DNA of 64,000 nucleotides from Rhodococcus pseudokoreensis (GTDB lineage Bacteria; Actinomycetota; Actinomycetes; Mycobacteriales; Mycobacteriaceae), in the NCBI RefSeq assembly GCF_017068395.1, contig NZ_CP070619.1, forward strand, positions 6,138,001 to 6,202,000, given 5' to 3'. The position numbers and the translations under genes were made by a program. Below are positions 17,508-26,333 of the stretch, piece by piece (position 1 is the first letter of the stretch; every line of letters starts with the position of its first letter). Under the pieces are notes generated by a model. That model had not been told where the DNA came from. It made no database searches and saw only the letters and a list, made by a program, of their open reading frames with translations.

Positions 17508-19108
17508 GTGCCGGCACGTACGACTACGTCATCGCAGGCGGCGGCACCGCGGGGTGTGTGCTGGCCGGACGGCTGACCGAGGACCCGACGGTCCGGGTTC
17601 TCCTGCTCGAGGCCGGCGGCAACGACCGGCATCCGTTCATCCATGTTCCCGCGGGGTTCGCGAAACTCACCTCGAGCAAATACGACTGGGGATTCTCGAG
17701 CGTCCCGCAGGAGCATTGCAACGGGCGCGTCATCCCGCTCGCTCAGGGCAAGGTCATCGGCGGCGGCGGCTCGATCAACGCCCAGGTGTTCACCCGCGGC
17801 GCGCACGAGGACTACGACGAGTGGGCGCTCAAATACGGTTGCGCCGGATGGTCGTTCGACGAGATCCAGAAGTACTTCCTCCGGTCCGAGGACAACGAGC
17901 GGCTGTCGGCGCCGTATCACGGGACCGACGGCCCGCTCGGGGTCTCCGATCCCGTGAACCCCCATCCGCTGTCGAAGTCGTTCGTCCAGGCGGGGCAGGA
18001 ATTCGGGTTGCCGTTCAACGGCGACTTCAACGGCGATCACCAGCACGGTGTCGGCCTCTACCAGACGACCACGAAGAACGCCCGCCGGTGCAGCGCCGCG
18101 GTCGCGTACCTCGCACCCTCCAGGAAGCGGCCCAACCTGACGGTCCGGGAGAACGTCACCGTGTCGCGGGTTCTGCTCGACGGCGGCCGCGCCACCGGGA
18201 TCGAGGTGCTCACCCCGCACGGCGTGGCGACGTTCCGCGCGTCGCGCGAGGTGCTCGTCGCTGCGGGCGCGTTCGGATCACCCAAGATCCTGCAGCTGTC
18301 GGGAATCGGTCATCCCGACGACCTCCGGGACGCGAACGTCGGGGTGACCCATGCCCTTCCGGGTGTCGGCCGAAACCTGCACGATCACTGTGACCTCGAC
18401 GTCATCTACGAACTCCGCGAATACCAGAGTCTCGACCGCCTGAACCTGATCCGTCCGGCCACAGCCAAGGCGGGTCTCGAGTACGCGGCCTTCCGGCGGG
18501 GTCCGCTGGCGTCGACCGTCGTCGAGGCGGGCGGGTTCAGTTTCGGGCACGCGGGGGAGTCGATCCCGGACCTGCAGTTCCACTTCCTGCCCGCCGCCGG
18601 CGTCGAGGCAGGGGTCGCGGCGGTCCGCCCGGGATACGGCTGCACCCTGAACTCGTACGCGCTGCGGCCGGAGAGCCGCGGCTCAGTGAAGATCAGGTCG
18701 AACGATCCCACCGCCCAGCCGCTGATCGACCCGAACTTCCTCGCCACCGACTTCGACCTCGAGTCGAGCATCGAGGGTCTGCGGCAGAGCCGGGAGATCA
18801 TGGCGCAGTCGTCGATGGCCCGGCACATCAAGGCCGAGCACCTGGCCGGCGGCCTGTCCGTGAACACCAAGGACGACTACGTGAAGTTCGTTCGCGCATA
18901 CGGTCGTACGTCGTACCACCCGGTCGGCACGTGCGCGATGGGCGTTGGCGACGAGGCCGTGGTCTCACCGGAACTGAAGGTGAGGGGCATCGAGGGTCTG
19001 CGGGTGGTCGACTCGTCCGTCATGCCGCGGATCGTCAGTTCCAACACGCAGGCTCCCACCGTGATGATCGCCGAGAAGGCCGTCGATCTGATCCGTGGGG
19101 AAGGATGA
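17504..19108 (+). CDS. GMC-family FAD oxidoreductase (choline/alcohol dehydrogenase-like)
   Basis: A 534-residue flavoprotein with an N-terminal FAD-binding motif (YVIAGGGTAGCVLAGRL), the GMC signature-1 region (GKVIGGGGSINAQVFTRG) and signature 2 (AAGAFGSPKILQLSGIG). The active-site pair is visible as His in HPVGTCAMG and Asn in SSNTQAPT. Such enzymes oxidise primary or secondary alcohols. ATG 17504 overlaps the stop of the aldehyde dehydrogenase fragment. With the neighbouring alcohol and aldehyde dehydrogenases broken, this may be the main remaining alcohol-oxidising enzyme of the operon. Substrate unknown. Confidence 0.88.
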   Translation: MSAGTYDYVIAGGGTAGCVLAGRLTEDPTVRVLLLEAGGNDRHPFIHVPAGFAKLTSSKYDWGFSSVPQEHCNGRVIPLAQGKVIGGGGSINAQVFTRGAHEDYDEWALKYGCAGWSFDEIQKYFLRSEDNERLSAPYHGTDGPLGVSDPVNPHPLSKSFVQAGQEFGLPFNGDFNGDHQHGVGLYQTTTKNARRCSAAVAYLAPSRKRPNLTVRENVTVSRVLLDGGRATGIEVLTPHGVATFRASREVLVAAGAFGSPKILQLSGIGHPDDLRDANVGVTHALPGVGRNLHDHCDLDVIYELREYQSLDRLNLIRPATAKAGLEYAAFRRGPLASTVVEAGGFSFGHAGESIPDLQFHFLPAAGVEAGVAAVRPGYGCTLNSYALRPESRGSVKIRSNDPTAQPLIDPNFLATDFDLESSIEGLRQSREIMAQSSMARHIKAEHLAGGLSVNTKDDYVKFVRAYGRTSYHPVGTCAMGVGDEAVVSPELKVRGIEGLRVVDSSVMPRIVSSNTQAPTVMIAEKAVDLIRGEG

Positions 19109-19112
19109 TCGG

Positions 19113-19604
19113 ATGACCACTTTTTCCGGAGTGACCGAAGCCGTCGCCAGGGAGGCCGTCGAACTCGCCCTGCCGTCGATCGAGAATCTCTCCCACCGAG
19201 GTCCGGGGCACCTCGTCGTGCTCCGGCCCGGCGTCTCCCCGTCCGCTGATGCGGAGTTGCCCGTCGTCTACCGCCGCAGCTGGGGTGAGAAGAAGGACTG
19301 GCGCGGGCCCTACGACGCGATCGCCGAGTCGAAGGCACGGATCAGCTGGACCACCGGACTGCCGTCGCACACCGTGCAGCAACTGCACCCGTACCTCTAC
19401 CAGCCGGGCTGGACCAAATGGGGTGGCAGCGCCGTGGGCGAGGGCGGGCTCGTCGTGGCATACAGCGGCGACAAGTGGTTCCACGACCAGTTCTATTCGG
19501 AACTCGTCGTCTCGGCGATCAAGGTGGTGTGCCTCCGGGAGATCGACGCCGTGTTGCGCGACCCGGGCACCCTGTTCCTCGGCGACGGAGGCGAGAAACC
19601 GTGA
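19113..19604 (+). CDS. Conserved-looking protein of unknown function
   Basis: A 163-residue soluble protein with no signal peptide or membrane segment. It is rich in Trp and Tyr in its centre (YRRSWGEKKDW and YLYQPGWTKWGGSAVGEGG). The stretch around AIAESKARISWTTGLPS and the Gly-rich GEGGLVVAYSG strand remind me weakly of the GlcG/HbpS (DUF336) fold, but I would not assign it. ATG 19113 follows the GMC stop by four bases with GGAAGG upstream, and its stop overlaps the aldo/keto reductase start, so it is an operon member. A role as accessory or substrate-binding protein of the GMC enzyme is possible. Confidence 0.7.
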   Translation: MTTFSGVTEAVAREAVELALPSIENLSHRGPGHLVVLRPGVSPSADAELPVVYRRSWGEKKDWRGPYDAIAESKARISWTTGLPSHTVQQLHPYLYQPGWTKWGGSAVGEGGLVVAYSGDKWFHDQFYSELVVSAIKVVCLREIDAVLRDPGTLFLGDGGEKP

Positions 19605-20617
19605 AGGGGACCGACAGCCGGACGTTCGGGCGCGCCGGCTTCGACGTCACCCTCCTCGGCTACGGCGGTGCGCCCATCGGCAACATCTTCCGGCCGATCC
19701 CCGAGACGGACGCCCAGGCGCAGATCGCCGAGGCGTGGAACATGGGTGTGCGGTCGTTCGACACCGCTCCCATGTACGGGCACGGACTGTCCGAGCACCG
19801 GGTCGGCCACGCACTGCTGACGAAGGACCGCGAAGACTACGTGTTGTCCACGAAGGTGGGACGCACACTGACACCCGCGGCCCGTGGGTCGTTCGACACC
19901 GGGATCTGGGTGGACACACCGCCGTTCCGGGCCGACTTCGACTACTCGTACGACGCGGTGCTGCGGCAGGTGGAGGACAGCCTGCAGCGCATGTGCCAGG
20001 ACAGGTTCGACATCCTCTACGTGCACGACGTCGACCGGTACACGCACGGCGACGCCCAGCCCGGGCGGTTCGCGGAGGCGCTCGCGGGTGCGTTCCCCGC
20101 GCTGATCCGGTTGCGGGACGAGGGCGTGGTCCGGGCGATCGGTATCGGGGTCAACGAGGCCGACGTCTGCGTCGACGCCCTCCAACGCGTCGACCTCGAC
20201 TGCGTTCTCCTCGCGGGCAGATACACACTGCTCGAACAGGATCCGGTGACGGACCTGCTGCCGCTCGCGGCGGAGCGCGACGTCGCGATCGTGCTCGGCG
20301 GCGTGTTCAACTCGGGCGTCCTGGCCACCGGCGCGGTGCCCGGCGCGAAGTTCAATTACCAGCCGGCGTCGGAAGAGGTGCTGGGCCGGGTACGCGACAT
20401 CGAGAAGTTCTGTGCGCGTCACGACGTTCCGTTGGCGGCGGCGTCGATTCAGTTCGCGGCCGCGCATCCCGCCGTGCGGGAACTTCTGCTCGGCGCCCGG
20501 AACTGCGACCAGTTGCGGCAGAACGCGGCCTGGCTCGAACACCCGATCCCGGCCGAATTCTGGCAGGACCTGCGCGCCGCGGGACTGATCCTGGAGGAGG
20601 CGCCCACCCCGACCTGA
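19601..20617 (+). CDS. Aldo/keto reductase (aldose dehydrogenase type)
   Basis: A 338-residue NAD(P)-dependent oxidoreductase. The catalytic tetrad is visible: Asp in FDTAPMYGHG, Tyr in the same segment, Lys in STKVGR and His in LYVHDVDRY. The short start (TFGRAGFDVTLLGYGGAPIG) and the length suit the D-threo-aldose 1-dehydrogenase/L-fucose dehydrogenase group. GTG 19601 overlaps the previous stop. It is the last gene of the operon and converges on the kinase gene, with eight bases between the two stops. A sugar-aldehyde substrate fits the ribose-type importer. Confidence 0.85.
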   Translation: MKGTDSRTFGRAGFDVTLLGYGGAPIGNIFRPIPETDAQAQIAEAWNMGVRSFDTAPMYGHGLSEHRVGHALLTKDREDYVLSTKVGRTLTPAARGSFDTGIWVDTPPFRADFDYSYDAVLRQVEDSLQRMCQDRFDILYVHDVDRYTHGDAQPGRFAEALAGAFPALIRLRDEGVVRAIGIGVNEADVCVDALQRVDLDCVLLAGRYTLLEQDPVTDLLPLAAERDVAIVLGGVFNSGVLATGAVPGAKFNYQPASEEVLGRVRDIEKFCARHDVPLAAASIQFAAAHPAVRELLLGARNCDQLRQNAAWLEHPIPAEFWQDLRAAGLILEEAPTPT

Positions 20618-20624
20618 CCGCCGG

Positions 20625-23600
20625 TCACATCGTGTACGGCGACGTCGAGTTCTGCAGTTCCTCGAGGAAATCGGAGGGGACCGTCGGCCGGTCCGGGGGC
20701 CAGTCGCCGGCCAGTTGATCGGCCCGGAGATCCGCGACCAGGGCGACGACGAGGGGCCCGCCGTCGGGAAGTATCCGGTGAAGTCCGCGCGCCGCGCAGA
20801 TCGAGGCGATGGACGCGAGTGCCTGCTTCGCCTCGTCTTCGCGGCCCGCCGCGGCGAGGCACGCCACCCGCAGCCGCTCGGCCAGCAGGTGGGCGCGGTT
20901 GCGGCCGGTGCCCGCCAGCCGGTCGGTCCACTCCTGCGCCCATCCGCACGCCGTCTCGATGTTCTCGCGGGCCCCGGTGGCGAGCAGCATCCGAACCGCG
21001 GTGGCCTCCTCGACCTGTGCGACGATCTCGTCGATGCCCGAGACCGGGCGCCGCCGGTTCTCGTAGCGGACCGGGTCCGGCGCGCCGAGGCTCGGATGCG
21101 CGGTGATGCCGAGTCGCCGGCGTTCGTTCTCGACGCGGGCCCGCAGGCGGGCGAGGGAGAACGTCCCGGCCACCTCGAGTCCGGCATGGAGGCGTTTCGT
21201 CGCTTCCTCCCGGTCTCCGCGCAGCGCCTTGACGTGCGCTCCGGTGACGAAGCGGGCGACCTTGAAATCCACCCCGCCGGTCTCGATGGCCAGGGTGTAT
21301 CCGTCGTCGAGGAGACGCTCGGCCTCCTCGACGTCCCCGCGTTCGTAGAGCACCTCACCGAGCAGCGACCCCGCGAGCCGGGCGGACGGTGCGCGCGGCC
21401 CGCCCAGTTTCCGGCCGGCTCGGCGGGCGCGCCGGAAACGGTCGACGGCGTCGTCGATGTCGAGTTGCTCATACGATGCGACACCCAGATAACTCTGGCC
21501 GTGAACGACGTTGTGCGGTCCCTTGTTCCGCTCGTAGAAGGGCCGCCCGACTTCCTGGATCCTGCGTACTTCCGCGAAGTCGAAGCGGTAGACCGCGGCG
21601 AACGTGGTGACGTTGAACGCGGCGCACACCACCCACGGGTGCAGCGACTCCGGCCTCGCGAGGCAGTCGCCGACGAGTTCGTCGATCCGTTCGGTGCGGT
21701 CGCTGCGCAGTTCGGCCACGGCACGCACCACGCCCGCCTCCGCCCGCAGATCCGCCGTGTCGGTCGCGCTCGCGTCGCCGTGGGCGAGTGCCCGTTCGGC
21801 TCGTTCGAGTGCCCGCTCGGCGACCGTGGTCCGGTTCGCCATCGCATTCGCCCACGCCGTCGTGACCTGCAGCCGGGCGCTCGCGGCGACGAGACCTGGC
21901 GGCAGCATGTCGACCACCGCGGACAACGTCGCCGACTGCGACTGCTCGAGCAGCAACAGCCCGTCGGCCTCGACGAGTTCCACTGCGCGTTGCTCTTCGC
22001 CGCCGGCGAGGGCGTGCTCGACGGCCTCGCGGAGCAGGCTGTGGTCGCAGAACCAGCGGGAAGCGGCGCGGTGCAGTTCCCGGACGCGGTCGGGCTGGTC
22101 GCGTTCGAGCCTGCGGCGCAGGAATTCGGCGAACAGGGTGTGGTAGCGGAACCACGTTCGCTCGTCGTCGATGTGGCGCAGGAACAGGTCCCGGTCCTCG
22201 GCCGCCTCGAGCATCGCCTGCCCGCGCGACGTGCCTGCGAGGGTATTGGCAAGACTGCCGCACGTACGTTCGGTGATCGAGGTGGCCAGCAGGAAGTCGA
22301 GCATCTCGGGTTCGAGGGTGTCGAGGACGTTCTCGGCGAGGAATTCGCCGATCGCGTGGTGGCGCCCCGACAGTCCGGCGATCAGCTCCGACGGATCCGC
22401 ACGCCCGCGCAGCGACAGCGACGCCAGTTGCAGCGCCGCCACCCAGCCGTCGGTGGAGTCGCGCAGTTCCGTGACGTCCTCGCTGTCGAGGGGCAGTCCG
22501 CCGAGGTCGACGAGGAACGACCGCGCCTCGGAATCGTCGAAACGCAGTTCCGAATAATCGATTTCGACGAGTTCGTCCTTGACTCGCATGCGGCTCATCG
22601 GCAACCCGGCCCGGGTCCGGCTCGTCACCACGACCTGCAGGTGGTGGCACCCGTTGTCGAGGAGGAACTCCAGCGCGGCGATCGTCGTGGGTTCCGACAC
22701 GCGCTGCCAGTCGTCGATGATCAGGGCGATCCGTTCGCCACTCTCGTGGATCTGGTTGACGAGCGAGGTGAGCACGTACCGTTCGGCCTCGTCGTCGTGC
22801 TCCTCGAGGACCTGGCCGAGTTCCTTCGCCAGGTTGGGGCGCACACGGCGGATCGCCTCGATGAGGTGCGCGACGAACCACACCACATTGTCGTCGTCGC
22901 TGTCGACGGTCAGCCACGCGACCGCCACCCCCTCGTCAGCGAGGACGTTCCGCCACTGGGCGGCGAGGGTGCTCTTGCCGAATCCGGTGGGACCGTGGAT
23001 CACGGTCAGCAGGCGACGGCGGCCGGCCCGCAGCAGGTCGATCAGCCGGTCGCGCTCGACGAGTTGCCGGGTCGCGGCGGGCGGCCGGAACCGGGTGGCA
23101 GGCGCGGGCGGCGGCGTCGACGTATATTTCGCCCGTCCCGTCGTGGACGTCCGGAACGGCCCGGAGACGGTCGAGATCGTGCCGTGCGAGGAGTCCTCGG
23201 TGTGATGGACACCGGGGTCGACGGGCATCGCCATCTCGTCCACGGCCAGACCGTGGTGCCGTTCGACCTCGCGCAGTTCGTCCCCGAAGGCGGCGGCGGA
23301 CGCGGGGCGATCCTCCGGTTTCCCGGCCATCGCCCGCTGGATCACGGCGCTGAGGTCCTCCGGGAATCCCTCGCTGCGCAGGTCCGGGACGGGCTGGGTG
23401 GTGATGCGCAGGAACTGCGCGATCACCTCCTCGCCGTTGTGCCGTTCGAACGCGGCGTGCCCGGTGATCGCGCTGAACAGGGTCGCGCCGAGGCTGTACA
23501 CGTCGGACGCGGCGGTCGGGGTGCGCCCCGACAGCACTTCCGGTGCGGTGAACGCGGGGGAACCGGTGACGGTGCCCGCCGTCGTCTCGAACGCCCCCGA

Positions 23601-24122
23601 CATCCGGGCGATCCCGAAATCGGTGAGCTGTGGTTCGCCGTACTCCGTGAGCAGGATGTTTCCCGGTTTGACGTCCCGGTGGAGTATGCCGACCCGGTGT
23701 GCTGTCTCGAGCGCACCCGCGAGTTTCACCCCGATCCGCAGGGCGTCGCTCCAGGGGATGGGCCCGCGCCGCCGGATCTGAACGTCCAGCGAATCGTGGG
23801 GGTGGTACTGCATCACGATGTACGGCCTGCCGGTGTCGGTGGTCCCGACCTGCATGATGTTGACGATGTGCGGGTGGCCACTCAGCCTGCCCATGGCGCG
23901 TTGCTCCCGCAGGAAGCGTTCGAGATTCTCGGCGTCGAGCGCCGAGGTGAGAACCTTGACCGCCACCGTCCGGTCGAGTTCCGGTTGCGCGCACCGATAT
24001 ACCACCCCGAACCCACCGTGCCCGATCTCCTTGGCGTCCTCCAGCCCGACCGCGGACAGCTCGGCCGTGAAGGTCGCAGTCATCGACTCACGCTGGGTGG
24101 CGAGCGGGTCGAAATCGGTCAT
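20625..24122 (-). CDS. pknK: PknK-type Ser/Thr protein kinase fused to a MalT-like ATPase regulator
   Basis: A 1,165-residue protein. Residues ~25-285 are a Hanks-type kinase: glycine loop GHGGFGVVY (34-42), Lys56, HRD (148-150), DFG (168-170) and APE (193-195). After a Pro/Thr linker comes a STAND-type NTPase (Walker A GPTGFGKST, 377-385; ALIIDDWQR as Walker B-like), then a long helical-repeat region to the end. I see no C-terminal LuxR helix-turn-helix and no transmembrane segment, as in mycobacterial PknK (about 1,110 residues). ATG 24122 has GAGGTGG upstream. It probably transduces an internal signal by phosphorylating regulators; targets are unknown. It is divergent from the cyclase gene. 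Confidence 0.88.
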   Translation of the reverse strand: MTDFDPLATQRESMTATFTAELSAVGLEDAKEIGHGGFGVVYRCAQPELDRTVAVKVLTSALDAENLERFLREQRAMGRLSGHPHIVNIMQVGTTDTGRPYIVMQYHPHDSLDVQIRRRGPIPWSDALRIGVKLAGALETAHRVGILHRDVKPGNILLTEYGEPQLTDFGIARMSGAFETTAGTVTGSPAFTAPEVLSGRTPTAASDVYSLGATLFSAITGHAAFERHNGEEVIAQFLRITTQPVPDLRSEGFPEDLSAVIQRAMAGKPEDRPASAAAFGDELREVERHHGLAVDEMAMPVDPGVHHTEDSSHGTISTVSGPFRTSTTGRAKYTSTPPPAPATRFRPPAATRQLVERDRLIDLLRAGRRRLLTVIHGPTGFGKSTLAAQWRNVLADEGVAVAWLTVDSDDDNVVWFVAHLIEAIRRVRPNLAKELGQVLEEHDDEAERYVLTSLVNQIHESGERIALIIDDWQRVSEPTTIAALEFLLDNGCHHLQVVVTSRTRAGLPMSRMRVKDELVEIDYSELRFDDSEARSFLVDLGGLPLDSEDVTELRDSTDGWVAALQLASLSLRGRADPSELIAGLSGRHHAIGEFLAENVLDTLEPEMLDFLLATSITERTCGSLANTLAGTSRGQAMLEAAEDRDLFLRHIDDERTWFRYHTLFAEFLRRRLERDQPDRVRELHRAASRWFCDHSLLREAVEHALAGGEEQRAVELVEADGLLLLEQSQSATLSAVVDMLPPGLVAASARLQVTTAWANAMANRTTVAERALERAERALAHGDASATDTADLRAEAGVVRAVAELRSDRTERIDELVGDCLARPESLHPWVVCAAFNVTTFAAVYRFDFAEVRRIQEVGRPFYERNKGPHNVVHGQSYLGVASYEQLDIDDAVDRFRRARRAGRKLGGPRAPSARLAGSLLGEVLYERGDVEEAERLLDDGYTLAIETGGVDFKVARFVTGAHVKALRGDREEATKRLHAGLEVAGTFSLARLRARVENERRRLGITAHPSLGAPDPVRYENRRRPVSGIDEIVAQVEEATAVRMLLATGARENIETACGWAQEWTDRLAGTGRNRAHLLAERLRVACLAAAGREDEAKQALASIASICAARGLHRILPDGGPLVVALVADLRADQLAGDWPPDRPTVPSDFLEELQNSTSPYTM

Positions 24123-24222
24123 GCCACCACCTCTTCGCTCGCCATCGAGCATATCGCGGCACGGGTGACGCCGAGGCCGTCCCGGCGTGCGTTCCCGTGC
24201 CGGAATCACGGACAATCGAGCG

Positions 24223-24891
24223 ATGCCACACGTGCGGAAAGTCGTGGATCTGTCCCACACCATCGGGCCCGGGATGCAGGTGTATCCCGGCGACCCGGTG
24301 CCGACCCTGACCCGGCACTGCACCCTCGAGCGCGACGGCTACAACGTCCTGGACGTCCGGATCGGGTCGCAGTCCGGGACGCACGTCGACGCCCCGGCGC
24401 ACCTGACAGCGGGGGCGGCGACCATCGACCGGCTGGCACCGGAGCTGTTCGTCGGCCGCGGCATCGTGTTCGACGTGCGCGGGCTCGGTGCACGGCAGCG
24501 GATCACCCCGGATCTGATCGGGTCCCGCGCGGACGACGTCCGGCCGGGCGACATCGCCGTGTTCCATACCGGATGGTCTCGGTTCTACGGAACGGACGCC
24601 TATTACACGCATCCGTTCGTCGCCCCCGCGCTGTGCGCACTGCTGCTCGACCGGGGAGTGCGGACGTTCTGCCTCGACGCCCCGAGCGTCGACGAGACAC
24701 CGGACGACGAGCACGCCGATGCCGGATATCCGGTTCACCACCTGATCGCCGACGCGGGCGGCGTGATCGGCGAGAACCTGTGCCGGCTCGACCGGATCGA
24801 CTTCCCGGACCCGCTCGTCAGTCTCCTGCCGATCTCCCTCGAGGACGGCGACGGAGCCCCCACCCGCGCCGTGGCGATGCACCTGGAATAG
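24223..24891 (+). CDS. Cyclase-family metal-dependent hydrolase (kynurenine formamidase-like)
   Basis: A 222-residue protein of the putative cyclase/KynB fold. The metal-binding motif is visible as SGTHVDAPAH, with the HxDxxxH pattern of the family, near residues 50-57. VVDLSHTIGPGMQVYPGDP at the start is equally typical. Known relatives hydrolyse N-formylkynurenine or cyclic esters and imides; the family alone does not fix the substrate, and no other tryptophan-degradation gene lies nearby. I chose ATG 24223 because homologues start a few residues before VVDLSH. It converges on the MoaD-like gene with five bases between the stops. Confidence 0.8.
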   Translation: MPHVRKVVDLSHTIGPGMQVYPGDPVPTLTRHCTLERDGYNVLDVRIGSQSGTHVDAPAHLTAGAATIDRLAPELFVGRGIVFDVRGLGARQRITPDLIGSRADDVRPGDIAVFHTGWSRFYGTDAYYTHPFVAPALCALLLDRGVRTFCLDAPSVDETPDDEHADAGYPVHHLIADAGGVIGENLCRLDRIDFPDPLVSLLPISLEDGDGAPTRAVAMHLE

Positions 24892-24896
24892 CGCGC

Positions 24897-25187
24897 TCAA
24901 CCACCGGCGACGGACTGCAGGATCTGCAGTTCCTGCCCGGGGGTCACCGCGGTGCCGACGCCGCCGAGGAGCCGGACGTCCTCGCCGTCCACGTAGACAT
25001 TGACGTACCGCCGCAGGGCGCCGGTCTCGTCCCGGATCCGGCGGCCGAGGATCGGGAACTCGCCCGCCAGGACGTCGAGCACCTGGGAGACCGTCGAGGC
25101 GGAGTCGAGGGGCACGTTCACGGAGCGTTTTCCGCCGACGATCGACGCCAGCGCCCGCGGAACCCGAACGGTGACGCCCTCGCTCAT
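24897..25187 (-). CDS. MoaD/ThiS-type ubiquitin-like small protein
   Basis: A 96-residue beta-grasp protein ending in the diglycine GG at residues 95-96, the group that is adenylated and thiocarboxylated in MoaD/ThiS and in archaeal SAMP modifiers. VRVPRALASIVGGKRSVNV and VNVYVDGEDVRLLGGV match the MoaD-like sulfur-carrier family. ATG 25187 overlaps the stop of the Asp-box repeat gene, so the two are translationally coupled. No molybdopterin or thiamine gene is present here, so it may be a sulfur carrier for another pathway or a protein modifier. The E1-like partner is not in the window. Confidence 0.82.
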   Translation of the reverse strand: MSEGVTVRVPRALASIVGGKRSVNVPLDSASTVSQVLDVLAGEFPILGRRIRDETGALRRYVNVYVDGEDVRLLGGVGTAVTPGQELQILQSVAGG

Positions 25188-26281
25188 GATTCGATCACCC
25201 CGGCCCGCACACACAGCACGTCGGGCAGGTGCGCCGCCACCGTGCGGAAGGTTGCGCCCTCGTCGGCGCTCCCGTAGACCTCGCCGCCGCGCGTGCCGAA
25301 ATACACGCCGACCGGGTCGGCGGTGTCCACCGCGGCGGCGTCGCGGAGCACCACGTTGTAGTCGAGTTTGGGCAGCCCGCTGTCGAGGCGCGTCCAGCTG
25401 TTCCCGGCGTCCTCGCTCCGGTAGACGGCCAGCCGGCCGTCCGGCGGGATGCGCTCTCCGTCCGCCTTGATCGGTACCACCCACACCGTTCCCTCGCGGC
25501 GGGGATGGGTGAGCATCACGAACCCGAAGTCCGTCGGCAGCCCGTCCGCGATCGACTTCCACGTGTCGCCGCTGTCGTCGGAGCGGTAGACCCCGTGATG
25601 GTTCTGGGCGTACAACCGGTCGGGGGCGACGCCGTCGCGGGCGATCTTGTGGACGCACTGGCCGAACTCCGGGTTCGGATCCGGCAGGAAGTAGGCCGTG
25701 ATTCCGGTGTTGCGCGGCTCCCAGGACGCACCCCCGTCCGTGGTGCGGTACACGCCGCCGGTGCTCATCGCGACGTGCACGGTGTTCTCGTCCTGCGGAT
25801 GCGGGACGACGGAATGCGCTGCGGCACCGCCGTATCCGGCTCCCCATTCCGGCCGGTGCGGGTGATCCCACAGCCCGCGTTCGAGGTCGAAATGCTCGCC
25901 GCCGTCGACCGACCGCCACACCGAGATGGGCTCGCACCCCGCCCACACGACCCCGGGACGGTCGTCCGTGTCGGGCCGGATCTGCCACACCCGCTCGAGT
26001 GCGGCGCCGTCGCCGTCGCCGAAACGGATGGCGCCGTGGTCCGGTTCGGTCCAGGTGGCACCCAGATCGTCGGAATGCGCGACGGTCGGACCCCAGTGTT
26101 CGGACCGGACACCGACCAGGATGCGGGTGCGCCCACCGCGCGTGTCGATCCCGATGCTCGGAATCTCGTTCATCAGGAAATGCGGGCCCGACAACGACCA
26201 CGTGGCGCGGTCGCTGCTGGTGGCGAGCCAGAGGCCCTTCTTCGTTCCGATCGCGAGCAGGACGGTGTCGGCTGCGCTCAT
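25184..26281 (-). CDS. Asp-box (BNR/sialidase-like) beta-propeller protein
   Basis: A 365-residue protein with at least five S/T-x-D-x-G-x-x-F/W Asp-box motifs (HSDDLGATWTE, RSVDGGEHFD, RTTDGGASWEP, RSDDSGDTWKS, RSEDAGNSWTR), pointing to a six- or seven-bladed propeller like sialidases and YCF48/WD40-like proteins. No signal peptide is seen, so it is probably cytosolic and an unlikely secreted glycosidase. The start at 26281 follows from the MSAADTVLLAIGTKKGLWLA beginning, where the first blade starts immediately. It is coupled by a 4-base overlap to the ubiquitin-like gene, suggesting that the two proteins act together. Confidence 0.8.
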   Translation of the reverse strand: MSAADTVLLAIGTKKGLWLATSSDRATWSLSGPHFLMNEIPSIGIDTRGGRTRILVGVRSEHWGPTVAHSDDLGATWTEPDHGAIRFGDGDGAALERVWQIRPDTDDRPGVVWAGCEPISVWRSVDGGEHFDLERGLWDHPHRPEWGAGYGGAAAHSVVPHPQDENTVHVAMSTGGVYRTTDGGASWEPRNTGITAYFLPDPNPEFGQCVHKIARDGVAPDRLYAQNHHGVYRSDDSGDTWKSIADGLPTDFGFVMLTHPRREGTVWVVPIKADGERIPPDGRLAVYRSEDAGNSWTRLDSGLPKLDYNVVLRDAAAVDTADPVGVYFGTRGGEVYGSADEGATFRTVAAHLPDVLCVRAGVIES

Positions 26282-26333
26282 GAATCCATCGGACCACTCG
26301 GCCCGCCGGATGGCAACGACCGGGCGGGAACTC

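Noticed and set aside
20715..25277. About 1,520-codon plus-strand frame opposite pknK
   Set aside because: It has no recognisable domain, crosses two real genes and is composed of shadow-type sequence; the kinase and ATPase motifs on the minus strand are unambiguous.
25184..26281. Annotation of the Asp-box protein as a secreted sialidase
   Set aside because: There is no signal peptide and no sialidase active-site Arg triad or FRIP motif that I can see; Asp-boxes alone only indicate a propeller.
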